A DNA stretch of 64,000 nucleotides from Solirubrobacter deserti (GTDB lineage Bacteria > Actinomycetota > Thermoleophilia > Solirubrobacterales > Solirubrobacteraceae), in assembly GCF_003344625.1 (NCBI RefSeq), contig NZ_QPKJ02000001.1, positions 496,001 to 560,000 of the forward strand, written 5' to 3'. The translations under genes and the position numbers were made by a program. How positions within the stretch are numbered: position 1 is the first letter of the stretch; every line of letters starts with the position of its first letter. Of this stretch, positions 33,472-42,143 are shown in pieces. The notes below the pieces were generated by a model. The model made no database searches and had not been told where the DNA came from. It was given only the letters and a program-made list of their open reading frames with translations.

Positions 33472-34077
33472 GTGACGGTCGCGCTCATCGCCACGGCGAT
33501 CGTCATCGTCGCGCTGCTGTTCGAGGTCACGATCCCGTGGTTCGACCGCCGGGCCGAGGCCCGTCGCGTCCGTAAGGCCGCGATCGAGGCCGGCCACATC
33601 GCCGCGTACGACCCGGGCCGCGAGCGCCGCGCCGAGAACCGCGCGCGCGAGCTGCTGAAGTCGTGCGTGAACGAGGAGGAGTGGGAGATGTACCGGGACC
33701 TGGGGCTGATCCGGGTCTGGGGCGGCGAGAGCCTGGACTCCGAGCTCCGCGGCGTCCCGTACGCGTACCTCATCTACCCGCACAAGCCGATCGTCGCCTA
33801 CCTCCCGCAGACGGGCCGCCTGCTCAACGAGTACTGCGTCGAGTTCCCGGACGAGTCCAAGCCGTACGGTTCCACGCGGCTCCCCGACTCCGACGACGTG
33901 CTCGCCAAGTGGATGGCGCTCAAGGGCGACGAACGGCGGCTGATCTCCTCCGCGAACATGCACCTGCCCGGCCGCCAGGTCGACCAGAAGCTCCTCCAGC
34001 GCGACATCTGGCGTCTCGGGCGCTGGGAGCGCGAGCGTCTCGAGCGATCGGGACGCACTCAGTCCGGCGCCGCGTAG
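33472..34077 (+). CDS. Membrane-anchored hypothetical protein
   Basis: This is a 201-residue protein with a single N-terminal membrane helix (residues 2-18) followed by a basic helix and a soluble domain with conserved-looking aromatic residues (YRDLGLIRVWGGE, YAYLIYPHKPIVAYLPQT, RQVDQKLLQRDIWRLGRWER). GTG 33472 is used. Unknown family. Its stop is part of the TAGCAT box preceding ilvD. Confidence 0.62.
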   Translation: MTVALIATAIVIVALLFEVTIPWFDRRAEARRVRKAAIEAGHIAAYDPGRERRAENRARELLKSCVNEEEWEMYRDLGLIRVWGGESLDSELRGVPYAYLIYPHKPIVAYLPQTGRLLNEYCVEFPDESKPYGSTRLPDSDDVLAKWMALKGDERRLISSANMHLPGRQVDQKLLQRDIWRLGRWERERLERSGRTQSGAA

Positions 34078-34087
34078 CATTCGCCAC

Positions 34088-35755
34088 ATGGACCTCAAAC
34101 ACCGCTCTCGGGCACTGACCGAGGGCCGTGACCGCGCGGCCGCCCGCGCGTACCTGAAGGGCATCGGCTATGACGACGAGGCCCTCTCCAAGCCGATCAT
34201 CGGCGTCGCGAACACGTGGATCGAGACGATGCCGTGCAACTTCCATCTGCGCGCGCTCGCCAAGCACGTCAAGGACGGCATCAAGGCCGCGGGCGGGACG
34301 CCGATGGAGTTCAACACCGTCGCGATCTCCGACGGGATCACGATGGGCACGTCCGGGATGAAGACGAGCCTGGTCTCCCGCGAGGTCGTCGCGGACTCCA
34401 TCGAGCTCGTCACGCTCGGCCACCTGTTCGACGCCGTCATCTGCCTGTGCGCGTGCGACAAGACGATCCCCGGCACGGTGATGGCGCTCGCGCGCCTCGA
34501 CGTGCCCGGCGTGATGCTGTACGGCGGCTCGATCCCGCCCGGCCACTACCAGGGCCGCGACATCACGATCATGGACGTCTTCGAGGCGGTCGGCGCGAAC
34601 GCCGCGGGCAAGATCACGGACCAGGACCTGGCGGACATCGAGGCGGCCGCGAGCCCGGGCGCCGGCGCGTGCGGCGGCCAGTACACGGCCAACACGATGG
34701 CGATGGCGTTCGAGATGATGGGCATCAGCCCGATCGGCCCGAGCCTCACACCGGCCCAGGACGCCACGAAGGCCGACCACGCCTATGCCGCCGGCGAGCT
34801 CGTCATGGACGTCCTGCGCCGCGGCCAGAAGCCCAGCGACCTGATCACGCGCGAGTCGCTCGAGAACGCGATCCTCGCCGTCGCCGCGTCCGGCGGCTCC
34901 ACGAACGCCGTCCTGCACCTGCTCGCGGTCGCGCGGGAAGCGGGCGTCCCGCTCGACATCGACGACTTCGACCGGATCGCGGAGTCGAGCCCGTCCCTGT
35001 GCGACCTCAAGCCGGGCGGCCGCTTCGTCGCCACCGACCTGCACGCCGCGGGTGGCACGGCGGTGCTCGCCAAGCGCCTCGTCGACCTCGGGCTTCTCCA
35101 CGAAGACGCGCCCACCGTGACGGGCAAGACCATCGGCGAGGAGGCGGAGGCGGCCAACGAAGCGCCGGGCCAGGAGGTGATCCGCCCGCTCGAGAACCCG
35201 ATCAAGAAGACCGGCGGCATCGCGATCCTCCGCGGCAACCTCGCTCCTGAGGGCAGCGTGGTCAAGCTCTCCGGCCACGAACGCCGCCGCCACAGCGGCC
35301 CCGCGCGCGTCTTCGAGGGTGAAGAAGCGGCGATGAAGGCCGTCACGAGCGGCCAGATCAACGCGGGCGACGTCGTCGTCATCCGCAACGAAGGCCCCGC
35401 CGGTGGCCCCGGCATGCGGGAGATGCTGGCCGTGACGGCCGCGATCGTGGGGGAGGGCCTGGGCGACAGCGTCGCGCTGCTCACCGACGGCCGCTTCTCC
35501 GGCGCCACGCGTGGGTTCATGGTCGGCCACATCGCGCCCGAAGCCGTCCACAAGGGCCCGATCGCGGCCGTGCAGGAGGGCGACACGGTCACGATCGACG
35601 TCGACGCACGACGCCTGGACCTCGACGTCTCAGACGAGGAGATCGCCCGGCGGCTGGACGCCTACGAGCCGCCGCCGACCGTCACCCGCGGCGTGCTGGG
35701 CAAGTACGCCCAGCAGGTCTCCAGCGCCAGCGAGGGCGCGATCACGCATCGATGA
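34088..35755 (+). CDS. ilvD: Dihydroxy-acid dehydratase
   Basis: This is a 555-residue iron-sulfur enzyme of branched-chain amino acid and pantothenate synthesis, which dehydrates 2,3-dihydroxy-3-methylbutanoate and its homologue. Cluster ligands are probably Cys50 (TMPCN), Cys123 (CACDKT) and Cys195 (GACGGQYTANTM). DGRFSGATRGFMVGHIAPEA and VIRNEGPAGGPGMREM are also diagnostic. A TAGCAT box lies 7 bases before ATG 34088. The last 14 bases overlap the convergent hydrolase gene. Confidence 0.95.
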   Translation: MDLKHRSRALTEGRDRAAARAYLKGIGYDDEALSKPIIGVANTWIETMPCNFHLRALAKHVKDGIKAAGGTPMEFNTVAISDGITMGTSGMKTSLVSREVVADSIELVTLGHLFDAVICLCACDKTIPGTVMALARLDVPGVMLYGGSIPPGHYQGRDITIMDVFEAVGANAAGKITDQDLADIEAAASPGAGACGGQYTANTMAMAFEMMGISPIGPSLTPAQDATKADHAYAAGELVMDVLRRGQKPSDLITRESLENAILAVAASGGSTNAVLHLLAVAREAGVPLDIDDFDRIAESSPSLCDLKPGGRFVATDLHAAGGTAVLAKRLVDLGLLHEDAPTVTGKTIGEEAEAANEAPGQEVIRPLENPIKKTGGIAILRGNLAPEGSVVKLSGHERRRHSGPARVFEGEEAAMKAVTSGQINAGDVVVIRNEGPAGGPGMREMLAVTAAIVGEGLGDSVALLTDGRFSGATRGFMVGHIAPEAVHKGPIAAVQEGDTVTIDVDARRLDLDVSDEEIARRLDAYEPPPTVTRGVLGKYAQQVSSASEGAITHR

Positions 35756-36680
35756 ACTCGGCGAGCAGCCCGTTGAACCGCGACGGGCGCTCGAGCATCG
35801 ACAGATGGCCCGTGTCGTCGAACACGACGGCACGGGCGTTGGCGCCGATCAGCTCCTCGAACTCGTAGGCGTCCGCGACCGGAATGAGGATGTCGTTGCG
35901 GCCCCACACGATCAGCACCGGGATCTCGATCTCGGGCAGCCGCTCGCGGAACGAGTAGTCGAGCACCGCGTCCAGCCCGCCGACGAACCCCGGCGTCCCC
36001 GCGCCCACCACCAGCTCGGACGCCAGCGGGACCGACAGGCGCTCCGGGTAGCGCACCACGAGCTGCAGCGCCGCGCGCCGCAGGCGCGGCCGCGTCGCCA
36101 CCGGCAGCTGCTTGACGCCGACCCGCGCGGCGCCCACGGCCATCAGGCGCCCGATCGCCATCACCGGCTCCTTCCACATGTGCTCGACCGAGATCCCCGC
36201 GGCCGAGACCAGCACGAGCTTCTGCACCCGCGTCGGGAACGCCAGCGCCAGCTCGGCCCCGATGAACCCGCCCATCGAGTTCCCGACCACCACCGGGCAG
36301 TCGATGCCCAGCTGATCGCAGAGCTGGTCGATCACCCGCGCGAAGCCCTGGATCGAGATCCGCCCCGCGGGCATCTCGGAGCCGCCGAAGCCCGGCAGGT
36401 CCGGGGCGATCACCCGGAAGCGATCCATGAAGGCCGGGATGTTCAGCAGCCAGTTCTGCCACAGCCCGCCGAGCCCGTGCAGGAACAGCAGCGGCGGCCC
36501 GTCGCCGCCCGTGTCCACGACCCGCACGCGCTTGCCGAGGACCGTCACGTCGTGCGTCAGCGACGGCCAGTCGACGCTCATCCACGTCGAGTCGTCGCCG
36601 TCGGCGTACTCCGGGTCCGGCTTCTGCCGGAATAGCGCATTGCCGGGGAGCGCACGCACCTGCCCGAGGAACCCCGACAC
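35742..36680 (-). CDS. Alpha/beta hydrolase
   Basis: This is a 312-residue enzyme. LLFLHGLGGLWQNWLLNIP gives the oxyanion loop, VVVGNSMGGFIGAELAL the nucleophile elbow (Ser in GNSMG), IPVLIVWGRNDILIPV the acid and VVFDDTGHLSMLERP the His. It resembles meta-cleavage-product hydrolases and haloperoxidase-like enzymes; substrate unknown. GTG 36680 is chosen, 21 bp from the divergent HAD gene; a much longer upstream frame is antisense to that gene. Confidence 0.85.
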   Translation of the reverse strand: MSGFLGQVRALPGNALFRQKPDPEYADGDDSTWMSVDWPSLTHDVTVLGKRVRVVDTGGDGPPLLFLHGLGGLWQNWLLNIPAFMDRFRVIAPDLPGFGGSEMPAGRISIQGFARVIDQLCDQLGIDCPVVVGNSMGGFIGAELALAFPTRVQKLVLVSAAGISVEHMWKEPVMAIGRLMAVGAARVGVKQLPVATRPRLRRAALQLVVRYPERLSVPLASELVVGAGTPGFVGGLDAVLDYSFRERLPEIEIPVLIVWGRNDILIPVADAYEFEELIGANARAVVFDDTGHLSMLERPSRFNGLLAEFIDA

Positions 36681-36701
36681 GCCGCTACCGTACCAACGCC
36701 C

Positions 36702-37244
36702 GTGCGCCTCGCGATCGACATCGACTCGACGCTGCACCCCTACTGGGACCAGCTCGCCGAGATCGCCCGCCGCCGCTTCGGCGTCGAGCTCCCGTACGAC
36801 AGCCAGGCCACGTGGGCGATCGACAAGCTCGAGCCCGAGCAGCTGCGCGTGATCGTGACCGAGACCCACACGGCCGAGCACGTCCTCGCCGCCGAGCCCT
36901 ACCCGGGCGCCGTCGAGGCCATCACGCGCTGGCACGAGCAGGGCCACTACATCCACATCACCAGCCACCGGGCCGCCGACGCGCACCCGCACACCGCCGA
37001 GTGGCTGGAGCAGATCGGCCTCCCGCACGACGACCTGTACTGCTCCAATGACAAGATCAGCCGCTGCCTGGAGCTGGAGATCGACGTGCTGATCGACGAC
37101 TCGCCGGTGAATCTGCAGCGGGCCGTCGAAGTGGGTATCACGGCCGCGACGCTCGAGCACCCGTGGAACCGGGACCTGCCCGGCGTCATCTCCGCCCCCG
37201 ACTGGCCGACGCTCGCGCAACGCCTGGAGCCGCATCTGACGTGA
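36702..37244 (+). CDS. HAD-family 5'-nucleotidase-like phosphatase
   Basis: This is a 180-residue protein. Motif I is DIDSTLHPYWD (DxD with Asp nucleophile), motif II ITSHRA (Ser/Thr) and motif IV LIDDSPVNLQRA. This layout and size match the NT5C/YqfW group of deoxyribonucleotidases and related hydrolases. GTG 36702 is the start. It overlaps the acyltransferase gene by 4 bp (GTGA). Confidence 0.82.
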   Translation: MRLAIDIDSTLHPYWDQLAEIARRRFGVELPYDSQATWAIDKLEPEQLRVIVTETHTAEHVLAAEPYPGAVEAITRWHEQGHYIHITSHRAADAHPHTAEWLEQIGLPHDDLYCSNDKISRCLELEIDVLIDDSPVNLQRAVEVGITAATLEHPWNRDLPGVISAPDWPTLAQRLEPHLT

Positions 37245-38059
37245 AGGAGCTCGAACCCGCAGCCGACCACCGCGCCCACCTCCCGGCCATCGAGCCCGAG
37301 CGCCAGGTCACGGACTGGGGCCGCTCCGAGCGCGTCGAGGGCTTCTTCGACCGCACGCTCTACGAGTTCCTCTACCACTACTGGTTCCGGGTCGAGGTCG
37401 AGGGGATCGAGCACGTCCCGTCCACCGGCGGCGCGCTGCTGGTCTCCAACCACGCCGGCGCGCTCCCGCCCGACGCGTCGATGATCGCCAAGGCGATCAA
37501 GGAAGAGCATGCGCGCCCGCGCAACCTGCATCTGACCGTCGAGCACTTCTTCAAGGGCTATCCCGGGCTGTCGCTGCTCGTGAGCAAGCTCGGCGGGGTG
37601 CCCGCGCACCCGGCCAACGTGCACCGGCTGCTGCACGACGAGGAGGAGCTCGTGCTCGTGTTCCCGGAAGGTGCGAAGGGGACCGAGAAGCTCTACAAGG
37701 ACCGCTACCGGCTGCGGCGCTTCGGGCGCGGCGGGTTCGTGGAGTCGGCGATGCGGGCGCGCGCCCCGATCGTCCCGATCGCGCTCGTCGGGGCCGAGGA
37801 GGCGATGCCGATCTTCGCCCACGTCCGCCCGTTGCAGAAGCTCACGCGGCTGATCTACTTCCCGGTCATCCCGGCGCCCGGCTATCTGCCCGCCAAGTTC
37901 CGCATCCGCTTCCTGGAGCCGATTCCCACCGACCAGTGGGGCGAGGAGCCGTGGAACGACAAGGGGCTCGTGCAGACCGTGGCCGAGGAGGTCCGCGCCC
38001 GCATCCAGGAGGAGCTGTACGCGATGCTCGCCGAGCGCAAGTCGGTGTGGCTGGGATGA
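37241..38059 (+). CDS. PlsC-type lysophospholipid acyltransferase
   Basis: This is a 272-residue membrane-associated acyltransferase. The catalytic block is VSNHAGALPPDASMI (His to Asp spacing six instead of the classic four, as in an actinobacterial subgroup), followed by the substrate block VLVFPEGAKGTEKLYKDRYRL and IVPIALVGAEEAMP. It probably acylates lysophosphatidic acid or a related lipid and would use acyl groups made through PlsX/AcpP. GTG 37241 overlaps the HAD stop, and its own stop overlaps the epimerase ATG. Confidence 0.87.
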   Translation: MKELEPAADHRAHLPAIEPERQVTDWGRSERVEGFFDRTLYEFLYHYWFRVEVEGIEHVPSTGGALLVSNHAGALPPDASMIAKAIKEEHARPRNLHLTVEHFFKGYPGLSLLVSKLGGVPAHPANVHRLLHDEEELVLVFPEGAKGTEKLYKDRYRLRRFGRGGFVESAMRARAPIVPIALVGAEEAMPIFAHVRPLQKLTRLIYFPVIPAPGYLPAKFRIRFLEPIPTDQWGEEPWNDKGLVQTVAEEVRARIQEELYAMLAERKSVWLG

Positions 38060-39093
38060 GCCGCGTCCTGATCACCGGCCTCTCGAGCTACTGGGGCGGC
38101 CGGCTCGCGCAGGAGCTCGAGAAGGACGAGTCGGTCGAGGCCATCGTCGGTGTCTCGACCGAGGACCCGAGCTGCCAGCTCGAGCGCACGGAGTTCGTCC
38201 GGGTCGGCACCCACCACGCGCTGCTGCGCCGGATCGTGCACGCGGCGGAGATCGACACCGTGATCGACACGCGGCTGATCGTGGACTCGGCCACCGCGCC
38301 GGCCAAGGCGGCGCACGAGCAGAACGTGATCGGGACGATGAACGTGCTGGCCGCGTGCGGCGGGCCGGACTCGCCCGTGCGCAAGGTCGTGTTCAAGTCC
38401 AGCGCCCATTACTACGGCTGTGAGCGCGACGACCCGAGCTTCTTCACCGAGCAGATGCGCCGCCCGCATCCGCCGCGGACGCGGCTGGAGTCCGACATCG
38501 TCGAGGCCGACGACGCCGTTCAGGACTTCGCCGCCCGCAACCGCCACGTCACGGTCACGACGCTGCGCTTCTGCAACGGGCTGGGCCCGGATCTGCACAC
38601 GTCGCACTCACGGCTGCTGTCGCTGCCGGCGGTGCCGGGCATCCTCGGGTTCGACCCGCGCTGCCAGTTCATCCACGAGGACGACATCGTCGGCGCGCTC
38701 CACCACGCCGCGATGAACGACCTACCGGGCGTCTACAACGCGGCGCCGGACGGGGTGCTCGTGCTGAGCGAGGTCGCGAGCCTGCTCGGCAAGCCGTACG
38801 CGCCGCTGCTGCCGCCGTGGGGGACGAGCCTGGCGACGGCGGCGTGGTCGGCGGTCGGCATCCGGGTCCCCGAGGAGGTCCGCCGGCAGCTCCGCTACGG
38901 CCGCGGTCTGGACAACCGCAAGCTCAAGATGAGCGGCTTCCGCTTCAGCCTCACCACACGCGAGACGGTGCAGGAATTCGCCGCCGCGCTGCGGCTCGCC
39001 CCACTGCGCGAGAGTGGCGAAGCGCCATATCGTTACGAGCGCGAGGTCGAGGAGTTCCTACGCTGGTCACCGAGCGTCCGACGCGACGAGTAA
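38056..39093 (+). CDS. NAD-dependent epimerase/dehydratase (SDR family)
   Basis: This is a 345-residue extended short-chain dehydrogenase. The Rossmann motif reads VLITGLSSYWGGRLAQEL (TGxxxxxG variant), NVIGTMNVLAACG and KVVFKSSAHYYG follow (the usual YxxxK appears altered to AHYYGCERD). It has sugar-epimerase-like architecture, but the weak catalytic motif leaves activity open. It forms an overlapping three-gene operon with the HAD and acyltransferase genes, so a lipid or envelope role is plausible. Confidence 0.78.
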   Translation: MSRVLITGLSSYWGGRLAQELEKDESVEAIVGVSTEDPSCQLERTEFVRVGTHHALLRRIVHAAEIDTVIDTRLIVDSATAPAKAAHEQNVIGTMNVLAACGGPDSPVRKVVFKSSAHYYGCERDDPSFFTEQMRRPHPPRTRLESDIVEADDAVQDFAARNRHVTVTTLRFCNGLGPDLHTSHSRLLSLPAVPGILGFDPRCQFIHEDDIVGALHHAAMNDLPGVYNAAPDGVLVLSEVASLLGKPYAPLLPPWGTSLATAAWSAVGIRVPEEVRRQLRYGRGLDNRKLKMSGFRFSLTTRETVQEFAAALRLAPLRESGEAPYRYEREVEEFLRWSPSVRRDE

Positions 39094-39113
39094 GGTGGCT
39101 GACAAGCCAGCCT
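39093..39113 (+). terminator. Weak hairpin terminator after the epimerase gene
   Basis: AGG-TGGCT pairs with AGCCA-(G)-CCT around a GACA loop, an 8-bp stem with one bulge, starting at the last base of the stop codon. An outer ACGAG/CTCGT pair can extend it. It is followed by CGTTGC rather than a T-run. Confidence 0.4.
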
Positions 39114-39165
39114 CGTTGCAGGGGTACTCGACTCACTGCTCCGCGTCTTACCATTGCCAGGCCCC

Positions 39166-40206
39166 ATGCGTACTCGTCTGATCGTCATCGCTTCTCTGCT
39201 CGTGGTCCTCGGCCTTGGCGTCGTGGGCGCCACCTACTTCTACGACCAGTCCAAGAAGGACCTGGTCGCCGAGGGGGTCAAGGTCAACGGCGTCCCGATC
39301 GGCGGGCTCTCCCGCGTGCAGGCGGAGAAGAAGCTGTCCGCCGCGCTGCTGGAGCCGCTCGACCGGCCCGTGAAGGTCTCCTACAAGGACCGTACGTTCA
39401 CGCTCACGCAGAAGGCCGCGGCCATCGGGATCGACATCCGCGGCTCCGTGGACAAGGCGCTCGCGCGCTCGCAGCAGGGCGACATGTTCAGCCGCACCTG
39501 GCGCAACGTGCGCAACGAGTCGGTCAACACCGAGCTCGCGGCCGAGGTCAGCTACAACCAGCCGGCGATCTCCAAGCTGGTCAAGCGCGTCCAGAAGTCG
39601 ATCGACCGCAAGCCCCGGGACGCCAAGCTGGACCTGAGCGAGGGCTTCCAGGAGCCCACGCCGTCCAAGACGGGCCTGCGCGTGAAGTACAACACGCTGG
39701 CCAAGGAGCTCGAGCAGACGCTGCTCACGCCGGGCAAGACCGAAGAGGTCAAGGTCAAGACGACGGTCGTGCAGCCCAAGGTCTCCACGAAGGAGATCGC
39801 CGCGAAGTACCCGGCGATCCTGGTCGCGGACCGCAAGAGCTTCAAGCTCAAGCTCTACAAGAACCTCAAGCTCGAGAAGACGTACGGCATCGCGGTCGGC
39901 AAGGTCGGCATGGACACGCCGGCCGGGCTCTACAACATCGCCAACAAGGCCGTGAACCCGGCCTGGCACGTGCCGAACTCGGACTGGGCGGGCGACCTCG
40001 CCGGCAAGGTCATCCCGGGCGACGACCCGTCGAACCCGATCAAGGCCCGCTGGCTCGGGATCTACGACGGCGTCGGCATCCACGGCACCTCCGACGACGC
40101 CTCGATCGGCTCCGCCGCGTCCCACGGCTGCCTGCGCATGCACATCCCGGACGTGATCGAGCTCTACGACCAGGTCCCGGTCGGAGCTCCCATCTACATC
40201 GCGTAG
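39166..40206 (+). CDS. L,D-transpeptidase (YkuD) with putative peptidoglycan-binding domain
   Basis: This is a 346-residue protein with an N-terminal membrane anchor (residues about 4-23). A middle region of about 190 residues (KVNGVPIGGLSRVQAEKKL and onward) fits the PG_binding_4 type. The YkuD catalytic domain (about 220-346) has HGTSDDASIGSAASHGCLRM, with His in HGT and catalytic Cys322. It makes 3-3 cross-links or attaches proteins to peptidoglycan. ATG 39166 follows TACCAT (39149-39154) by 11 bases; a TTG four codons upstream is less likely. Confidence 0.9.
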   Translation: MRTRLIVIASLLVVLGLGVVGATYFYDQSKKDLVAEGVKVNGVPIGGLSRVQAEKKLSAALLEPLDRPVKVSYKDRTFTLTQKAAAIGIDIRGSVDKALARSQQGDMFSRTWRNVRNESVNTELAAEVSYNQPAISKLVKRVQKSIDRKPRDAKLDLSEGFQEPTPSKTGLRVKYNTLAKELEQTLLTPGKTEEVKVKTTVVQPKVSTKEIAAKYPAILVADRKSFKLKLYKNLKLEKTYGIAVGKVGMDTPAGLYNIANKAVNPAWHVPNSDWAGDLAGKVIPGDDPSNPIKARWLGIYDGVGIHGTSDDASIGSAASHGCLRMHIPDVIELYDQVPVGAPIYIA

Positions 40207-40255
40207 GGCGGTCGCCGGCCTGTGAACTTGGGCGGGTGGCCGGACAGATAGGGGT

Positions 40256-40867
40256 GTGAACCCCAGCCGCCAAGCCCGCTTCGAAGCGCTCTTCAACGAG
40301 CACTACGTGGCGGTGCACCGTTACGCGCTCCGGCGCGCCGAGCCGCCGCTCGCGGAGGAGGTCGTCAACGAGGCCTTCCTGGTCGCGTGGCGGCGGTTCG
40401 ACCAGGTGCCCGAAGAGCCGCTGCCCTGGCTGTACGCCACGGCCGGGCACGTGCTCGCCAACCGCCGCCGTGAGGCCGCCCGCCACGCCCGCCGCGTGGG
40501 CGCCGCGGCCACCGAAGCGGGCCGGACGCCGGCCCGCGGAGAGGGCGGCGCCTCCACGGACGACCTCGCCGGAGGCCGCCGCCGCGCCGCGCGTGCGCCG
40601 GACACGGGGCGCGACCCCGCGGAGCGCCTCGCCGAACGCGACGCCGCCCTGCGCGCGTTCGCCGCTCTCAACGAGCCCGACCGCGAGGCGCTGCGGCTCG
40701 TCGCCTGGGAGCGCCTGAGCCTCGCCGACGCCGCCCGCGTGGCCGGAGTGTCCCGCCCCGCGTTCGCGATGCGCGTGCACCGCGCACGCCGCCGCCTCGC
40801 CGCCCGCCTGCGCGAGCAGGACGCCGCGCTCGACCTCGACTTCCCGATGGAGCCCGCCGATGCCTGA
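40256..40867 (+). CDS. ECF-type RNA polymerase sigma factor
   Basis: This is a 203-residue sigma-70 family protein. Region 2: FEALFNEHYVAVHRYALRR and EEVVNEAFLVAWRRFDQVP with PLPWLYATAGHVLANRRR. Region 4: FAALNEPDREALRLVAWERLSLADAARVAGVSRPAFAMRVHRARRRL. A long disordered Arg/Ala/Gly linker joins them. GTG 40256 is taken. It is followed by a duplicated junction and a membrane-anchored gene that could be its anti-sigma partner. Confidence 0.87.
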   Translation: MNPSRQARFEALFNEHYVAVHRYALRRAEPPLAEEVVNEAFLVAWRRFDQVPEEPLPWLYATAGHVLANRRREAARHARRVGAAATEAGRTPARGEGGASTDDLAGGRRRAARAPDTGRDPAERLAERDAALRAFAALNEPDREALRLVAWERLSLADAARVAGVSRPAFAMRVHRARRRLAARLREQDAALDLDFPMEPADA

Positions 40868-40943
40868 CGCCGCCGCGCCGCCCTGCGCGCTCGTCGCGCC
40901 CGCCCATCCTCTCGTCTTCTTCTCGGAGCCCGCCGATGCCTGA
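40849..40943 (+). repeat. Direct 19-bp duplication at the sigma/partner gene junction
   Basis: GGAGCCCGCCGATGCCTGA occurs at 40849-40867 and again, without change, at 40925-40943. Each copy contains the Glu-Pro-Ala-Asp-Ala-stop end of one frame overlapped by an ATG-CCT-GA start of the next. The first copy ends the sigma gene; the second contains the start of the partner gene. Confidence 0.85.
40860..40943 (+). CDS. 27-codon mini-ORF created by the junction duplication
   Basis: The frame runs from the ATG in the first repeat copy to the TGA in the second. It begins MPDAAAPPCALV and ends FFSEPADA, so its last residues copy the end of the sigma factor and its first three copy the start of the downstream protein. 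The start overlaps the sigma stop by 8 bases and its stop overlaps the next start. It may be translated as a relay, or be a by-product of the duplication. Confidence 0.45.
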   Translation: MPDAAAPPCALVAPAHPLVFFSEPADA

Positions 40944-41838
40944 TCCCGTTCTCGAGCTGCGCGAGTCCGATCCCGCCGCGCACGCCCGCACCACGCCGCC
41001 CGCCGACGTCCTGGCGCGCATCGTCGCCACGCCACCCGAGGCGCGTCGGCGCCGGGCGCCGCGCCTCGCGGTCGCCGCCGCCGGCCTCGCCGCGGCCGCC
41101 GTCGTCGCGATCGCCGCGCTGCCCGGCGCCGACCACGCGCCCGCGCCCGTCGCGAGCCTTGCCGAGCGCGCCTTCGCCGCCACGGCGCCCAAGCCGGACT
41201 TCATCACCTACACGGAGACGACCACCGTCCAGACCGGCGACAACCCGCGGCTGGAGAGCTACGACAAGCTGCGCCAGTGGCAGTACCGCGACCGGATGCA
41301 CAACTTCATGGAGACGCGGCAGCCGCGCGGCGAGTGGGTCTACGAGCACGACCAGAACGGCGGCACGTTCCGGACGCTGATCAACAGCGACCAGCGGGGC
41401 CAGGAGCTGCAGGTGACCCGCAAGACCGACCCGGGCTGGAACCAGGAGGAGCTCGAACACGGCTTCAAGGTCGGCGTCACGACCCTGGTGGACCGCTTCC
41501 GCGAGGCGATCCGCGGCGCGCAGGAGCTGGGGATGACGACGTTCAACGGCAAGGCCGCCCGGGCGTACCGCGTGCCCGAGGGGACCGGCGGCCGGCGGCT
41601 GCCCGGCGACACCACGTACTACGTCGACCCGGAGAACGCGATGCCGCTCGGCAGCGTCATCAAGCTCACCATGCACGAGCCGAAGGTCGTCGACGGCAAG
41701 CCCGTCAACGGCGAGCCGACCGGCTCGCTGACGATCACGACCACCGTCGACCGCTACGAGCAGCTCGAGGCCACGCCCGAGAACTTGGCCAAGCTCGACG
41801 CGCCGAACATCGACGCGGCGCAGCGCGAGCAGCGCTAA
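40936..41838 (+). CDS. Membrane-anchored protein, likely partner (anti-sigma-like) of the ECF sigma factor
   Basis: This is a 300-residue protein with a cytoplasmic segment (1-44; Pro/Arg-rich, no zinc HCC motif), one membrane helix (about 45-65) and an extracytoplasmic beta-rich domain (ITYTETTTVQTGDNPRLESYDKLRQW and TTYYVDPENAMPLGSVIKL) reminiscent of the LolA/RseB-type fold. The gene order suggests regulation of the sigma factor, but no known anti-sigma motif is present. ATG 40936 lies in the second 19-bp repeat. Confidence 0.65.
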   Translation: MPDPVLELRESDPAAHARTTPPADVLARIVATPPEARRRRAPRLAVAAAGLAAAAVVAIAALPGADHAPAPVASLAERAFAATAPKPDFITYTETTTVQTGDNPRLESYDKLRQWQYRDRMHNFMETRQPRGEWVYEHDQNGGTFRTLINSDQRGQELQVTRKTDPGWNQEELEHGFKVGVTTLVDRFREAIRGAQELGMTTFNGKAARAYRVPEGTGGRRLPGDTTYYVDPENAMPLGSVIKLTMHEPKVVDGKPVNGEPTGSLTITTTVDRYEQLEATPENLAKLDAPNIDAAQREQR

Positions 41839-42143
41839 CGCGAGAACGGGCCGGCGGCGACGCCGGCCGCTCCGCCGTCGATCTCCTCCGGTGCAACTTC
41901 CGACCATCCGCCTTCGAGCAGGGAGGCATGGTGGTCGGAATGGCGAATGGCAAGGGTGCCGATGAACACGCCCTTCGTCTGCTTGCGCATCACCGCGTAC
42001 CACAGCGTGCTCGCGTCCCGGTCCCCGCGCACGGGGTGCCACGGGCGCGGCGGTGGGTCGTTCCCGTCCGCGATCCCGGTCTCTACGAGCCGGTTCAGGG
42101 TCGCGATCTGACCCGTTGTCGTGTCGATGAAGAACGCGCTCAC
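41835..42143 (-). CDS. Hypothetical protein
   Basis: This is a 102-residue protein of unknown function (SAFFIDTTTGQIATLNRLVE, STLWYAVMRKQTKGVFIGTL). GTG 42143 is used; an ATG at 42167 would extend it by 8 residues. The start overlaps the beginning of the divergent xerC gene and the stop overlaps that of the convergent membrane-anchored gene by 4 bp. Residues 35-85 look like a compact alpha/beta unit, but no motif is recognised. Confidence 0.5.
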   Translation of the reverse strand: MSAFFIDTTTGQIATLNRLVETGIADGNDPPPRPWHPVRGDRDASTLWYAVMRKQTKGVFIGTLAIRHSDHHASLLEGGWSEVAPEEIDGGAAGVAAGPFSR

